Below, piece after piece: positions 18,072 to 27,531 of a DNA stretch of 64,000 nucleotides (position 1 is the stretch's first letter; each line of letters starts with the position of its first letter). The notes under the pieces are model-generated. The model did not search any database. It was not told the DNA's origin and saw only the letters and a list, made by a program, of their open reading frames with translations. Origin of the DNA: Streptomyces viridiviolaceus (GTDB lineage Bacteria > Actinomycetota > Actinomycetes > Streptomycetales > Streptomycetaceae); assembly GCF_014650995.1 (NCBI RefSeq), contig NZ_BMWA01000001.1, positions 1-64,000 of the forward strand, given 5' to 3'. The position numbers were made by a program, and so were the translations under genes.

Positions 18072-20023
18072 TGGCCTCCCTCCGGGACGCGGTGCGTGCT
18101 GTGCGGCGAGGTCACGCCGTCGAGGGGCGTGGCCGCGGGAGCGGACGTCGTCGCACCGGAGGTCGCCCGGGCGAACGCGGCGGTGCCGCCGACGAACGGT
18201 ACGTGGGCCGACGTGCGGGAGAGGTCCAGGGTGAGCGTCGGCGTGTCGGCGGGAGGATCGATGAGGTCCCTGTCGGTGCCCGCGACGATCAGCGCGAGAC
18301 GGTGGCCGGCCGGGACGACGTGGTCGGTGGCCGCCAGGTCCAGGGTGATGGTGTGGGCCTTGCCGGGAGTCAGCGGGACGCCCCGCCACTTGGAGGCGTG
18401 GTTGCCGAGGTCGGCCCAGCCGCGGCTGACGACCGTGTACTCCACGTCGGCCGTCTTCGCGGCGGTCTCCTTGTAGCAGGAGCTGTCGCCGGCGGTGCTC
18501 GGGCCCCAGCAGGAGCGGTCGGTGAGCGTGGTGATGCCCTCGCTGCCGTCGGCGTAGTCGCGGATGGTGTCGGGGCCGAGGTCGACGAGGACGGCGGACA
18601 GGTGGGCCGTCGGAGTGGTCGGGGTGGCGGTCACGGTCACCGTGGAGGAGCCGGACAGGCGCAGGTCGCGGGTGAGCGGACGGGTGACGAAACCGGCCTT
18701 CTCCGGTGTCGGCTCGTCGATGCGCGCCGCCCAGTCGGTCTCGCCGAGCGCCGGGTCGTCGGTGAAGGTCTCGGTGCCCCGGTTCCCGCGCAGGCCGAGG
18801 GTGCCGACGCCCGGCCGGTCGCCCTCGGCGGGGCGCAGGGTGGTCGTCTGCGTGCCGCGCGGCGGCCAGCTCTTCGAGGTCACCCACTGGTCCGGGTGGC
18901 GTTCGATGTCGGCCATGGGTTCGCGGTCGATGCCGTTGTCGTAGCCGAGGAGTTCGTGGTCGAACCAGCGGTGCAGGGTCTCGACCCACTCGGCGCGGCG
19001 GAAGTCGAAGGGGTCGACGTGGCCGGTCTGGGAGAGCCAGATCTTGCGCTGCACGCCGTTCTTCGCGAGCGCGTCCCACCAGGGCCCGACGTGCTGCATG
19101 CGGACGTTCAGGTCCTGCATGCCGTGGACGAGGAAGACGCTCGCCCTCACCTTGCCGGCGGCCTTCACGTAGTCGCGCTCGGTCCACAGCCGCGTCCAGT
19201 CGCCGGTGCGCGGGGCGCCGTCGACGAGCCGCTGCTGGACGGCGTCGCACTTGGCGCGGGCGTCGGGGCTGTTGACGTAGTCGGACAGCCAGTCGGGGCC
19301 CGAGCCGTACAGCGGGGCGCCCTGGCTGAAGTAGTAGTCGTACCAGGAGGAGATGGCGGCGATCGGGACGATGGTCTCCAGGCCCTCGACGCCGGTGGCG
19401 GCGACGCCGTTGGCGATGGTGCCGTCCCAGCTCTTGCCGATCATCCCCGTCCTGCCGTTGGTCCATCCGGCCTCGGCGCGCTCGCTGCCGGTGCGGGTGG
19501 TGTACGCCTTCGCGCGGCCGTTGAGCCAGTCCACGACGGCCTTCGCGGACTGGATGTCGGAGCGTCCGCCGACGTCGACGCAGCCGTCGGAGCGGTTGGT
19601 GCCGGCCAGGTCGACGCCGACGACGGCGTAGCCGCGGGGCACGAAGTAGTTGTCGTAGAACAGCGGCATCTGGACGACGTCGCCGTCGGCGTCGTACGTC
19701 TTCTTCTGGCTCTCGTTGCCGCGCCCGCAGCAGGAGTAGTACGGGCTGGCGTCCATGATGACCGGGATCTTCCGGCCCTGCTGGGCGGGTTCGCGCGGGC
19801 GGACGATGTCGACGGCGACCCGGTCGTCCCTGCCGTCGCCGTCCCCGTCGCGTCCGGTGTCCACCCAGACGGCCTCGCGGATGGCGTCGTCGTAGGAGTG
19901 GACGGGTTCGCTCCGGCTCGGGGCGGCCTGGGCCGCGGTGGGCGAGAGGAAAGCAGCCATGAGGGCGGCGGTGGCCGCCGTCGCGAGCGGTCTCCAGATC
20001 GTGAAGCGCATGCGTGTCGGCAT
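18068..20023 (-). CDS. Exported Xaa-Pro dipeptidyl-peptidase (S15 family)
   Basis: A 651-residue secreted alpha/beta-hydrolase peptidase. The signal peptide runs to about APTAAQAA. The serine elbow is [13 protein letters not shown], the acid is in [10 protein letters not shown] and the histidine in [11 protein letters not shown]-terminal jelly-roll domain (about 440-610) typical of PepX/S15 follows. It removes X-Pro dipeptides from the N-terminus of peptides. Start at ATG 20023 has no good ribosome site; ATG 20011 is an alternative. The downstream M14 carboxypeptidase is coupled to it. Confidence 0.9.
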   Translation of the reverse strand: MPTRMRFTIWRPLATAATAALMAAFLSPTAAQAAPSRSEPVHSYDDAIREAVWVDTGRDGDGDGRDDRVAVDIVRPREPAQQGRKIPVIMDASPYYSCCGRGNESQKKTYDADGDVVQMPLFYDNYFVPRGYAVVGVDLAGTNRSDGCVDVGGRSDIQSAKAVVDWLNGRAKAYTTRTGSERAEAGWTNGRTGMIGKSWDGTIANGVAATGVEGLETIVPIAAISSWYDYYFSQGAPLYGSGPDWLSDYVNSPDARAKCDAVQQRLVDGAPRTGDWTRLWTERDYVKAAGKVRASVFLVHGMQDLNVRMQHVGPWWDALAKNGVQRKIWLSQTGHVDPFDFRRAEWVETLHRWFDHELLGYDNGIDREPMADIERHPDQWVTSKSWPPRGTQTTTLRPAEGDRPGVGTLGLRGNRGTETFTDDPALGETDWAARIDEPTPEKAGFVTRPLTRDLRLSGSSTVTVTATPTTPTAHLSAVLVDLGPDTIRDYADGSEGITTLTDRSCWGPSTAGDSSCYKETAAKTADVEYTVVSRGWADLGNHASKWRGVPLTPGKAHTITLDLAATDHVVPAGHRLALIVAGTDRDLIDPPADTPTLTLDLSRTSAHVPFVGGTAAFARATSGATTSAPAATPLDGVTSPHSTHRVPEGGQ

Positions 20024-20220
20024 GCGCGGGACGGTACATCGGTCAACTGCCGTACAGAAGAGGGCATACGGAAGCGGACGGGATCCGTGAGCGGCCCGCG
20101 ACCGGTGGCGCATGTCGGCCGAATGGCGATCGTGTGACAGGGGTGGCCGTGGACATGCCGCGCGCACAGGGACTCAATAGGCTCCGAACAGATTGCACAC
20201 CCCAACGACTTGGAGCTTTC
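20024..20220. other. Divergent promoter region of the exported peptidase genes
   Basis: These 197 bases separate the S15/M14 operon from the M1 peptidase gene. No certain promoter pair or operator was found. A ribosome site (ttggagc) precedes GTG 20221. Confidence 0.4.
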
Positions 20221-21714
20221 GTGCACCGCAGAATCATCGTGCCGGGCGCACTGGGCGCCGCCGTCCTCCTGCTGGCGATCCCGGCTTCGGCGGCGAGCCA
20301 CTCCCCCGGCGCCCCGGGCATCGGCGACCCCTACTACCCGGCCTACGGCAACGGCGGATACGACGTCTCCCACTACGACCTGCGCCTGAAGTACCAGCCG
20401 GCCACCGACCGGCTGGAGGGGACGGCGACGATCCTGGCGCGGACCACCCAGGACCTGTCGCGCTTCAATCTGGACTTTCTGCTGGACGCCGGCGAGGTGC
20501 GGGTGAACGGCGCCAAGGCGTCCTTCGCGACCTCGGGCGAACACGAGCTCGAAATCACGCCGAAGAGCCCCCTGCGCAAGGGAACGCCCGTCACCGTCGT
20601 GGTCCGCTACAGCGGTGTGCCGTCCTCGAAGCAGGCGTACGGCTTCACCAGCTGGCACCGCACACCGGACGGCGGTGTCGCCGCCAACGAGCCCGAGGCG
20701 GCCTGGTGGTGGTTCCCCAGCAACGACCACCCGCTGGACAAGGCCACCTACGACGTGTCGGTGCAGGTGCCGGACGGCACCCAGGCCATCTCCAACGGCA
20801 CGCTGCAGTCGGCCGGCTCACGGCTCGGCTGGACCCGCTGGAACTGGCGGTCCGACAAACCGCAGGCCACCTACCTCGCGACGCTGGCGGTCGGCAGGTT
20901 CGACCTCACCACGGGCACCACCGAGAGCGGCGTTCCGGTCGTCAACGCGTACAGCAAGGACCTGGGCGCCCACGACGGCGCGGCGCGGGCCAGCGTGGAG
21001 CGGACCGGGGAGGTCGCCGACTGGCTGACCGGGTACTTCGGGCCGTACCCGTACAACGCCCTCGGCGGGTACGTGCCGAACACGGACACCGGGTACGCCC
21101 TGGAGACGCAGACCCGGCCGTTCTACAGCCCCCGGCAGTTCGCGAACGGCTCCAACGTGTCCGTCGTCGTCCACGAGCTGGCCCACCAGTGGTACGGCGA
21201 CCTGGTGTCGGTGCGCGGCTGGAAGGACATCTGGGTCAACGAGGGCTTCGCGCGCTACGCGCAGTGGCTGTGGTCCGAGCACGAGGGCGAGGGCACGGCG
21301 CAGGAGCTGGCGGACTACACCTACGCCTCGCATCCGGCGGACGACCCGTTCTGGACCGTGAAGCCCGGTGACCCCGGGCCGGAGAACCAGTTCGACATCG
21401 CGGTCTACGACCGGGGCGCGCTCGCCCTCCAGGCGCTGCGGAACGAGATCGGGGACGAAGCGTTCTTCGCCGTGCTGAAGGGCTGGCCGGACAAGTACGC
21501 CCACGGCAACGCGTCGGTCGCCGACTTCCGGCGTTACGCCGAGGAGGTGTCCGGCAGGCCGCTGGCCGCGCTCTTCGACACCTGGCTGTTCCAGCCGTCG
21601 AAGCCGGCCGCCGCGGCGGCGCGTGCGGCGTCCCTCGCGAAGGCGTCGGACGCTCCCGCGCAGCCGAAGTCGTGGAAGAAGATCGCCGCGACGAACGGCG
21701 TGCACGAGCACTGA
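20221..21714 (+). CDS. Exported M1-family metallopeptidase
   Basis: A 497-residue secreted gluzincin. The signal peptide is MHRRIIVPGALGAAVLLLAIPASAAS. The zinc site is HELAHQWYGD (HExxH, about 320) with the third ligand in NEGFARY (about 342). The exopeptidase GxMEN motif is replaced by GYALETQTRP, so strict aminopeptidase activity is uncertain, as in many short bacterial M1 proteins. GTG 20221 with ttggagc upstream is chosen. The length is short for M1 because the C-terminal helical domain is reduced. Confidence 0.9.
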   Translation: MHRRIIVPGALGAAVLLLAIPASAASHSPGAPGIGDPYYPAYGNGGYDVSHYDLRLKYQPATDRLEGTATILARTTQDLSRFNLDFLLDAGEVRVNGAKASFATSGEHELEITPKSPLRKGTPVTVVVRYSGVPSSKQAYGFTSWHRTPDGGVAANEPEAAWWWFPSNDHPLDKATYDVSVQVPDGTQAISNGTLQSAGSRLGWTRWNWRSDKPQATYLATLAVGRFDLTTGTTESGVPVVNAYSKDLGAHDGAARASVERTGEVADWLTGYFGPYPYNALGGYVPNTDTGYALETQTRPFYSPRQFANGSNVSVVVHELAHQWYGDLVSVRGWKDIWVNEGFARYAQWLWSEHEGEGTAQELADYTYASHPADDPFWTVKPGDPGPENQFDIAVYDRGALALQALRNEIGDEAFFAVLKGWPDKYAHGNASVADFRRYAEEVSGRPLAALFDTWLFQPSKPAAAAARAASLAKASDAPAQPKSWKKIAATNGVHEH

Positions 21715-21804
21715 CGCGCCGGGTGCCGCCCGGCGGTCTGCGTTGGCTGCGTGCGCCGGACGTGCGGACCGGTCGGCGCCGCCGGGCGGACGAAGGAGCC
21801 GGGC

Positions 21805-22020
21805 GTGCGAGACGTGGCGATCATCGAGGCTCCCTCCGTGCCGGGACTGAGGCCGAGCGGCGTCGAGGAGCTGCCGGACGCGCTGCTCGGCGCCGGGCCG
21901 GCCACCGGGCTCGGCGCGCTGCGGGCGGGCCGGGTCGAGCCGCCGCCGTACGCCCCGGAGCGGGACCGTGCGACCGGGGTGCTGAATCCCGCCGGTGTCG
22001 CCGCCTACACGGTCCCGCTG
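21805..22020 (+). pseudogene. Truncated arginase-family gene (5' remnant)
   Basis: A good ribosome site (gaaggag, 21792-21798) and GTG 21805 begin a reading of about 72 codons that matches the N-terminus of actinobacterial arginase-family proteins (VAIIEAPSVPGLRPSGVEELP ... GRVEPPPYAPERD ... GVLNPAGVAAYTV). After that the sequence becomes unrelated, and no metal-binding GGDHS/DAHxD segment is found in any frame before the macro-domain gene. The frame itself stops at 22173. I read it as the remnant of a deleted ureohydrolase gene. The family call is from memory of homologues. Confidence 0.55.
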
Positions 22021-22181
22021 GTGCCTGTCGGTCCCGGTCGGCGGGGCCTGTCGATGCCGGCCTGTCCGCGTCCGCCGATCGCCGCCGGGCAAGGACCGTC
22101 CAGCTCCCCGGTCAAGGTCCACCGATGTCCGTCGCCGCGGACCCACCGAGCACGGCCGGCGCGGCCCCACTGATCCCGGTT

Positions 22182-22237
22182 GGCCCGGACCCACCCATCC
22201 CGGCCGGCCCGGACCCACCCATCCCGGCCGGCCCGGA
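22182..22237. repeat. 24-bp tandem repeat, 2.3 copies
   Basis: The unit ggcccggacccacccatcc + cggcc occurs at 22182-22205 and 22206-22229, with eight further bases of a third copy. It lies between the arginase remnant and the 3' end of the macro-domain gene. In the + frame it would encode an eight-residue PDPPIPAG repeat, but no credible gene uses it. Confidence 0.85.
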
Positions 22238-22241
22238 GCCG

Positions 22242-22721
22242 TCAGTCCCCGGGGTCGTACACCGTGACGGGGACGCCCCGTGCGACGAGCCGGTGGGCTA
22301 TGAGCGGCTCGATCCGGGACCACGTGCCCCCGGCCAGGCCGCAGCCTATGCGGGGCATGTGGACGGAGGCGCCCAGGTCGGCCGCCTTGTCGGCGAGACG
22401 GGCGAGGGCCGTGTCGATCGCCTCGTAGCGCACGGGGACCCCTTTGCTGCCGGTCCTGATGCCGCGCTGGCCGACCATGTTGGCCACCCACACGTACGGC
22501 TCGACCTGGACGAACTGGACCGCGCCCAGCCCGAAGTCGTTCGCCGCGCGGTCGCGGTGCCAGGCCCGGTAGGCGGCCTCCGGCTCCGGCCAGCGGCGGG
22601 ACACCTCCAGGACGAAGCCCTTCCCCCACCCGCCCAGGTCGTTGCAGACATGGGCGATCACCTTGACGCCCTTGACCGACGGAACGGTGGCGTCACCCCG
22701 GACATACCTGATCCCCGACAT
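22242..22721 (-). CDS. Macro-domain protein (ADP-ribose binding, Poa1p-like)
   Basis: A 159-residue single macro domain. Visible marks are IRYVRGDAT at the start, IAHVCNDLGGWGKGF (the ADP-ribose binding loop, with N and the glycine loop) and VHMPRIGCGLAGGTWSRIEPLI (the phosphate loop GxGxxGG). Small bacterial proteins of this type bind or hydrolyse ADP-ribose derivatives. No toxin or ADP-ribosyltransferase gene is next to it. ATG 22721 starts the conserved domain; a longer frame upstream is discarded. Confidence 0.88.
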   Translation of the reverse strand: MSGIRYVRGDATVPSVKGVKVIAHVCNDLGGWGKGFVLEVSRRWPEPEAAYRAWHRDRAANDFGLGAVQFVQVEPYVWVANMVGQRGIRTGSKGVPVRYEAIDTALARLADKAADLGASVHMPRIGCGLAGGTWSRIEPLIAHRLVARGVPVTVYDPGD

Positions 22722-22786
22722 GACGCCACCGTAACGGCCACCACTGACAGCGGCCGTGGACCGCTCCGTGCTGCCCTGGCCGTCGC

Positions 22787-24268
22787 CTACTGCTTCGTGA
22801 GCCGGGAAAGCTCCTGGTCGGCGTTCTGCTCCACCCTGCGGCGGACGCCGAACCAGCCGGCCACCAGCATGACCGCGATCACGGGGATGAGCAGGAGGGT
22901 CTTGCGGCCGACCTCGGGGTCGTTCCACATCATGCCGAGGCAGGCCAGCAGGAAGGCGATCGTGGCGATCTCCGTGACCGGGCTGCCGGGCAGACGGAAG
23001 TGCGGCCGGGTCACCTCACCGGCGCGGGCGCGGCGGACGAAGATCAGGTGACAGATCATGATGATCACCCAGGTGCTGATGATGCCCAGGGAGGCCACGT
23101 TCAGGACGATCTCGAACGCCTGGCTCGGCACCAGGAAGTTCAGGCCGACGCCGAGCACGCACACCGCGCAGGTCAGCAGGATGCCGCCGTAGGGGACCTG
23201 GCTGCGGCTCATCACGCGGGTGAACTTCGGCGCGGAACCCGCCATCGCCATGGACCGCAGGATGCGGCCGGTGGAGTAGAGGCCGGAATTCAGGGAGGAC
23301 ATGGCGGCGGTCAGGACGACCAGGTTCATCACGTCGCCGGCCGCCGGGACACCGATCTTGGACAGCACGGTGACGAAGGGGCTCTGGTCGCCCGAGTAGA
23401 CCGAGCCGGGCAGCAGCAGGGCCAGCAGGACGACCGAGCCGACGTAGAACAGGCCGACGCGCCACATGATCGAGTTCACCGCGCGCGGGACGACCTTCTC
23501 CGGCTCGGCGGTCTCGCCGGCGGCGACGCCGACCAGCTCCAGGGCCGCGTAGGCGAAGATCACGCCCTGCATGACGAGGACGACGGGCATCAGACCGTGC
23601 GGGAAGACACCGCCGTGGTCGGTGATCATGCTCAGGCCGGGGGTGTGACCGCCCACGTCGTGCTGGGTGGCCAGCAGGAAGATGCCGATCAGCATGAAGC
23701 CGACGAGGGTGGCGACCTTGATGATCGCGAACCAGAACTCCATCTCGCCGAAGATCTTCACCGAGATGAGGTTCACGGCCAGCACCACGGCCAGCGCGAT
23801 CAGCGCGAGCACCCACTGGGGGATGCTCGTGAACATGCTCCAGTAGTGCGTGTAGAGCGCGATCGCGGTGATGTCCGCGATACCGGTCGTCGACCAGTTC
23901 AGGAAGTACATCCAGCCGGCGACGTACGCGCCCTTCTCACCGAGGAACTCGCGCGCGTACGACACGAAGGAGCCCGACGAGGGCCGGTAGAGGACCAGCT
24001 CGCCGAGGGCCTTGACGACGAAGAAGGCGAAGACGCCGCAGACGAGGTAGGCGATGGCGAGTGCCGGGCCCGCGTCGTGGAGGCGCCCTCCGGCGCCGAG
24101 GAAGAGGCCGGTACCGATCGCGCCGCCGATGGCGATCATGTTGACGTGGCGCGCCTTGAGGTCCTTGCTGTAGCCGGCGTCGCCCGCGTCCGCGGGCGTC
24201 CGAGTCGCCTCGGGGTGGGCGGCGACCTGTGCCGTGTCCACGGCGTCCTTGCTCACGGGTGGTTCCAC
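22787..24268 (-). CDS. Amino-acid permease (APC family, AAT subfamily)
   Basis: A 493-residue transporter with 12 predicted helices. The N-terminal APC signature KARHVNMIAIGGAIGTGLFLGAGG and the conserved AGxxxxP-like region FAYAALELVGVAAGETAEPEK are typical of GabP/AnsP/LysP-type permeases. It imports an amino acid with protons. The start GTG 24268 gives MEPPVSKDAV; an internal GTG four codons later is equally possible. It diverges from a MerR-family regulator with a palindromic site between them, so regulation by that protein is plausible. Substrate is not identified. Confidence 0.9.
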   Translation of the reverse strand: MEPPVSKDAVDTAQVAAHPEATRTPADAGDAGYSKDLKARHVNMIAIGGAIGTGLFLGAGGRLHDAGPALAIAYLVCGVFAFFVVKALGELVLYRPSSGSFVSYAREFLGEKGAYVAGWMYFLNWSTTGIADITAIALYTHYWSMFTSIPQWVLALIALAVVLAVNLISVKIFGEMEFWFAIIKVATLVGFMLIGIFLLATQHDVGGHTPGLSMITDHGGVFPHGLMPVVLVMQGVIFAYAALELVGVAAGETAEPEKVVPRAVNSIMWRVGLFYVGSVVLLALLLPGSVYSGDQSPFVTVLSKIGVPAAGDVMNLVVLTAAMSSLNSGLYSTGRILRSMAMAGSAPKFTRVMSRSQVPYGGILLTCAVCVLGVGLNFLVPSQAFEIVLNVASLGIISTWVIIMICHLIFVRRARAGEVTRPHFRLPGSPVTEIATIAFLLACLGMMWNDPEVGRKTLLLIPVIAVMLVAGWFGVRRRVEQNADQELSRLTKQ

Positions 24269-24473
24269 TCTCTGGTGCGCCCGGGCGGGGTGTGCCCGGG
24301 TCGTCCGTACAGTGACACGGCCCGCACCACCCTCGCGGCACAGACCAGTTCAGCACCTTCCCATGACGCTCCGCTCATACGCGGTGGTTCAGGTCACAGA
24401 GCGTTACTTCTCACACGATCCACTTCCGCTGTCCACGGTGATCACCGACCGTTCACATCATGGTCGGCAAAGG

Positions 24474-24513
24474 GTGCTGTGAGGTTTCACAGCACTGGTG
24501 CGACAGCGATACT
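24474..24513 (+). promoter_or_regulatory. Palindromic operator and promoter of the MerR gene
   Basis: A perfect inverted repeat, GTGCTGTGA-ggtt-TCACAGCAC (arms 24474-24482 and 24487-24495), overlaps a candidate -35 (TTTCAC, 24485-24490). A -10-like GATACT lies at 24508-24513 after a 17-base spacer. The ATG starts eight bases after the -10, so the transcript would be leaderless or nearly so. An operator placed on the -35 suggests autoregulation. Confidence 0.6.
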
Positions 24514-24520
24514 GCTTCAC

Positions 24521-25294
24521 ATGACGACGCGCGACACCGAGCCCCGGGGGCGGTCCGAGGACACAGAGCCGACCCTCACGGTCGACGAGCTGGCCGCGCG
24601 GGCCGGTGTCACGGTGCGCACGGTCCGCTTCTACGGCACCAAGGGGCTGCTGCCCCCGCCGGCGATCGGTCCGCGCCGGGTGGGTCACTACGGCCGGGAG
24701 CACCTGGCCCGGCTGGCGCTGATCGAGGAACTGCAGCACCAGGGCATGACGCTCGCGGCGATCGAGCGGTACCTGGGGCAGCTGCCGCCCGGGCTGACCG
24801 CCCACGACCTCGCCCTGCACCGCGCGGTGGTGGCCTCCTGGGCGCCGGACACGGTGGAGAGGCTCACCCGGGACGAACTGGGCCGGCGGGCGGGCCGCCC
24901 GCTGAGCGACGAGGAGGTGGAGCGGCTGGCGGCGATGGACGTCGTCACGCGGGTCGGGGACGCCTACCGCGTCGACGCCGGGCTGCTCCGGCTCGGCGTC
25001 GAGCTGCTCGACGTGTCCCTGTCCCACGAGACGGTCCTCGCCGCCCGCACGGCCCTCCTCGAGCACTCCCGCGCCGCCGCCCGCGACCTGTCGCGGCTGC
25101 TGCGCGACGCGGTCGCCGAACGCGACGCCCGGGACGTGAAGTCCCTGTCCGCCCACATGCACCCGCTGGTGGTGCAGGCGCTGCTGACCACGTTCCAGCG
25201 GTCCCTGCGCGAGGAGCTGCGGGCGTGGCTCGACGGGGAGGGCGAGGAGCGGTCCGGCGGCGCGGACGAGGGGTCCGGCCGCTCGGACCGGTGA
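24521..25294 (+). CDS. MerR-family transcriptional regulator
   Basis: A 257-residue regulator. The MerR winged helix-turn-helix is at about residues 18-87 (LTVDELAARAGVTVRTVRFYGTKGLLPPP ... RLALIEELQHQGMTLAAIERYL). The long C-terminal effector domain has no metal-binding cysteines, so it likely senses an organic ligand or acts as a dimer platform. No ribosome site precedes the ATG, consistent with a leaderless message from the promoter overlapping the palindrome. Targets probably include its own gene and perhaps the divergent permease. Confidence 0.88.
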   Translation: MTTRDTEPRGRSEDTEPTLTVDELAARAGVTVRTVRFYGTKGLLPPPAIGPRRVGHYGREHLARLALIEELQHQGMTLAAIERYLGQLPPGLTAHDLALHRAVVASWAPDTVERLTRDELGRRAGRPLSDEEVERLAAMDVVTRVGDAYRVDAGLLRLGVELLDVSLSHETVLAARTALLEHSRAAARDLSRLLRDAVAERDARDVKSLSAHMHPLVVQALLTTFQRSLREELRAWLDGEGEERSGGADEGSGRSDR

Positions 25295-25303
25295 TCCGGC
25301 GGC

Positions 25304-27481
25304 TCAGCGGCCGTCGGTGAGGACCTCCCCCTTCTCCGCCTTCTCGACCAGCAGCGCGGGCGGCGCGAACCGGTCGCCGTAGCGCTCGGCCAGCTCACGC
25401 GCGCGTGCCACGAAGCCGGGCAGGCCGCCGTCGTAGCCGTTGATGTACTGCAGGACGCCGCCGGTCCAGCCCGGGAAGCCGATGCCGAAGATCGAGCCGA
25501 TGTTGGCGTCGGCGACGGAGGTCAGCACGCCCTCCTCCAGCAGCCGGACGGTGTCCAGCGCCTCGGAGAACAGCATGCGCTCCTGCATGTCCCGGAACGG
25601 GATCTCGTACCCGGGCTTGGTGAAGTGCTCCCGCAGGCCCGGCCACAGGCCGGCCCGCTTGCCGTCCTCCCCGTACTCGTAGAAGCCGGCGCCGCCGCTG
25701 CGGCCGGGGCGGGAGAACTCGTCGACCATGCGGTCGATGACGGCCTCGGCGGGATGCGCGGTCCAGGTGCCGCCCGCCTCCTCCACGGCCCGCCTGGTCT
25801 CGTTGCGGATCTTGCGGGGCAGGGTGAGCGTCAGCTCGTCCATCAGGGAGAGCACCTTGGCCGGGTAGCCGGCCTGCGCGGCGGCCTGCTCCACCGACGC
25901 GGGCTCGATGCCCTCGCCGACCATGGCGACACCCTCGTTGATGAAGTGGCCGATGACGCGGGAGGTGAAGAAGCCGCGCGAGTCGTTGACGACGATCGGC
26001 GTCTTGTTGATCTGGCGGACCAGGTCGAAGGCGCGGGCCAGCGCCTCGTCGCCGGTGTGCTCGCCCTTGATGATCTCCACCAGCGGCATCTTGTCGACGG
26101 GCGAGAAGAAGTGCAGCCCGATGAAGTCGGCCTGGCGCTCGACGCCCTCGGCGAGAGCGGTGATGGGGAGGGTGGAGGTGTTGGAGCACAGCAGCGCGTC
26201 GGGGGCGACCACCTGCTCGATCTCCTGGAACACCTTGTGCTTGAGGGAGGTGTCCTCGAAGACGGCCTCGATGACCGCGTCGCAGCCGGCCAGGTCGGCG
26301 ACCTCGGCGGTGGGCGTGATCCGGGCCAGCAGGGCGTCGGCCTTCTCCTGGGTCGTACGGCCCTTGGCGACGGCCTTGGCGCACAGCTTCTCGGAGTAGC
26401 CCTTGCCCTTGACCGCCGCCTCCAGGGAGACGTCCTTCAGGACGACGTCGATGCCCGCGCGGGCGCACGAGTAGGCGATGCCGGCGCCCATCATGCCGGC
26501 GCCGAGGACGGCGACCCTGCGCACCTGGCGGGGCTCGATGCCCTGCGGGCGGTTGGCGCCGGAGTTGACGGCCTGGAGGTCGAAGAAGAACGCCTGGATC
26601 ATGTTCTTCGACGTCTGACCGGCGGCCAGCTCCACGAAGTAGCGGGCCTCGATGACCTGGGCGGTCTCGAAGTCGACCTGGGAGCCCTCGACGGCGGCGG
26701 CCATGATGTTGCGCGGGGCCGGGTAGGGGGCGCCGTTCGTCTGCTTGCGGAGGTTGGCCGGGAAGGCGGGCAGGTTGGCCGCGAACTTCGGGTGCGCGGG
26801 CGTGCCGCCGGGGATGCGGTAGCCCGGCTTGTCCCAGGGCTGGGCGGACTCGGGGTGGGCGTCGATGAAGGCGCGGGCCTTGGCCAGCAGCTCCTCCTGG
26901 GTGTCGGCCACCTCGTCGACCAGGCCGTTCTCCTGGGCGCGGCGCGGGTTGTACTGGGTGCCCTGGAGCAGCACCTTCAGCAGGGCGTCGGTGATGCCGA
27001 GCATGCGGACGGTGCGGACGACTCCGCCGCCACCGGGGAGCAGGCCGAGGGTGACCTCGGGGCAGCCGATCTTGGAGCCGGGCGCGTCGAGGGCGACGCG
27101 GTGGTGGCAGGCGAGGGCGATCTCGTAGCCGCCGCCCAGGGCGGCGCCGTTGATCGCCGCGACGACCGGCTTGCCGAGGGTCTCGATGCGGCGGAGGTTG
27201 CGCTTGATCGCCATGCCGCCGTCGAACAGCTCCTGGGCGGTCTCCGGGGTGACGCGGATGAGGTCGCGCAGGTCGCCGCCGGCGAAGAAGGTCTTCTTGG
27301 CGGAGGTGACGACGACTCCGCGGATGGAGTCCTTCTCCGCCTCCAGGCGGTCGGTGACCACGGCGAGCGATTCGCGGAACGCCTGGTTCATGGTGTTCGC
27401 GGACTGGTCGGGGTCGTCGAGGACGAGGGTGACGACGCCGGTGTCGTCCTGTTCCCAGCGGATGGTGGTGCTCTCGGTCAT
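25304..27481 (-). CDS. Fatty-acid oxidation multifunctional enzyme (enoyl-CoA hydratase / 3-hydroxyacyl-CoA dehydrogenase)
   Basis: A 725-residue FadB/FadJ-type protein. The crotonase half (about 10-200) has [10 protein letters not shown] and [21 protein letters not shown] plus the catalytic-Glu segment [15 protein letters not shown]. The dehydrogenase half starts near 340 with the NAD motif [12 protein letters not shown] and has SNTSTLPI and [15 protein letters not shown] (catalytic His). It hydrates and oxidises acyl-CoA intermediates in beta-oxidation. It is the last gene of a three-gene operon, 50 bases after the thiolase. ATG 27481 has ggaga upstream. Confidence 0.93.
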   Translation of the reverse strand: MTESTTIRWEQDDTGVVTLVLDDPDQSANTMNQAFRESLAVVTDRLEAEKDSIRGVVVTSAKKTFFAGGDLRDLIRVTPETAQELFDGGMAIKRNLRRIETLGKPVVAAINGAALGGGYEIALACHHRVALDAPGSKIGCPEVTLGLLPGGGGVVRTVRMLGITDALLKVLLQGTQYNPRRAQENGLVDEVADTQEELLAKARAFIDAHPESAQPWDKPGYRIPGGTPAHPKFAANLPAFPANLRKQTNGAPYPAPRNIMAAAVEGSQVDFETAQVIEARYFVELAAGQTSKNMIQAFFFDLQAVNSGANRPQGIEPRQVRRVAVLGAGMMGAGIAYSCARAGIDVVLKDVSLEAAVKGKGYSEKLCAKAVAKGRTTQEKADALLARITPTAEVADLAGCDAVIEAVFEDTSLKHKVFQEIEQVVAPDALLCSNTSTLPITALAEGVERQADFIGLHFFSPVDKMPLVEIIKGEHTGDEALARAFDLVRQINKTPIVVNDSRGFFTSRVIGHFINEGVAMVGEGIEPASVEQAAAQAGYPAKVLSLMDELTLTLPRKIRNETRRAVEEAGGTWTAHPAEAVIDRMVDEFSRPGRSGGAGFYEYGEDGKRAGLWPGLREHFTKPGYEIPFRDMQERMLFSEALDTVRLLEEGVLTSVADANIGSIFGIGFPGWTGGVLQYINGYDGGLPGFVARARELAERYGDRFAPPALLVEKAEKGEVLTDGR

Positions 27482-27531
27482 GACGGGGTCTCCGTAGAAG
27501 TCAGAAGGCTCGGGTCCGGTTCCGCAGGGAT

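Noticed and set aside
22109..22300. A small proline-rich gene encoding PDPPIPAG repeats
   Set aside because: No ribosome site, and the frame runs into the antisense of the macro-domain gene. It is better explained as the 24-bp DNA repeat.
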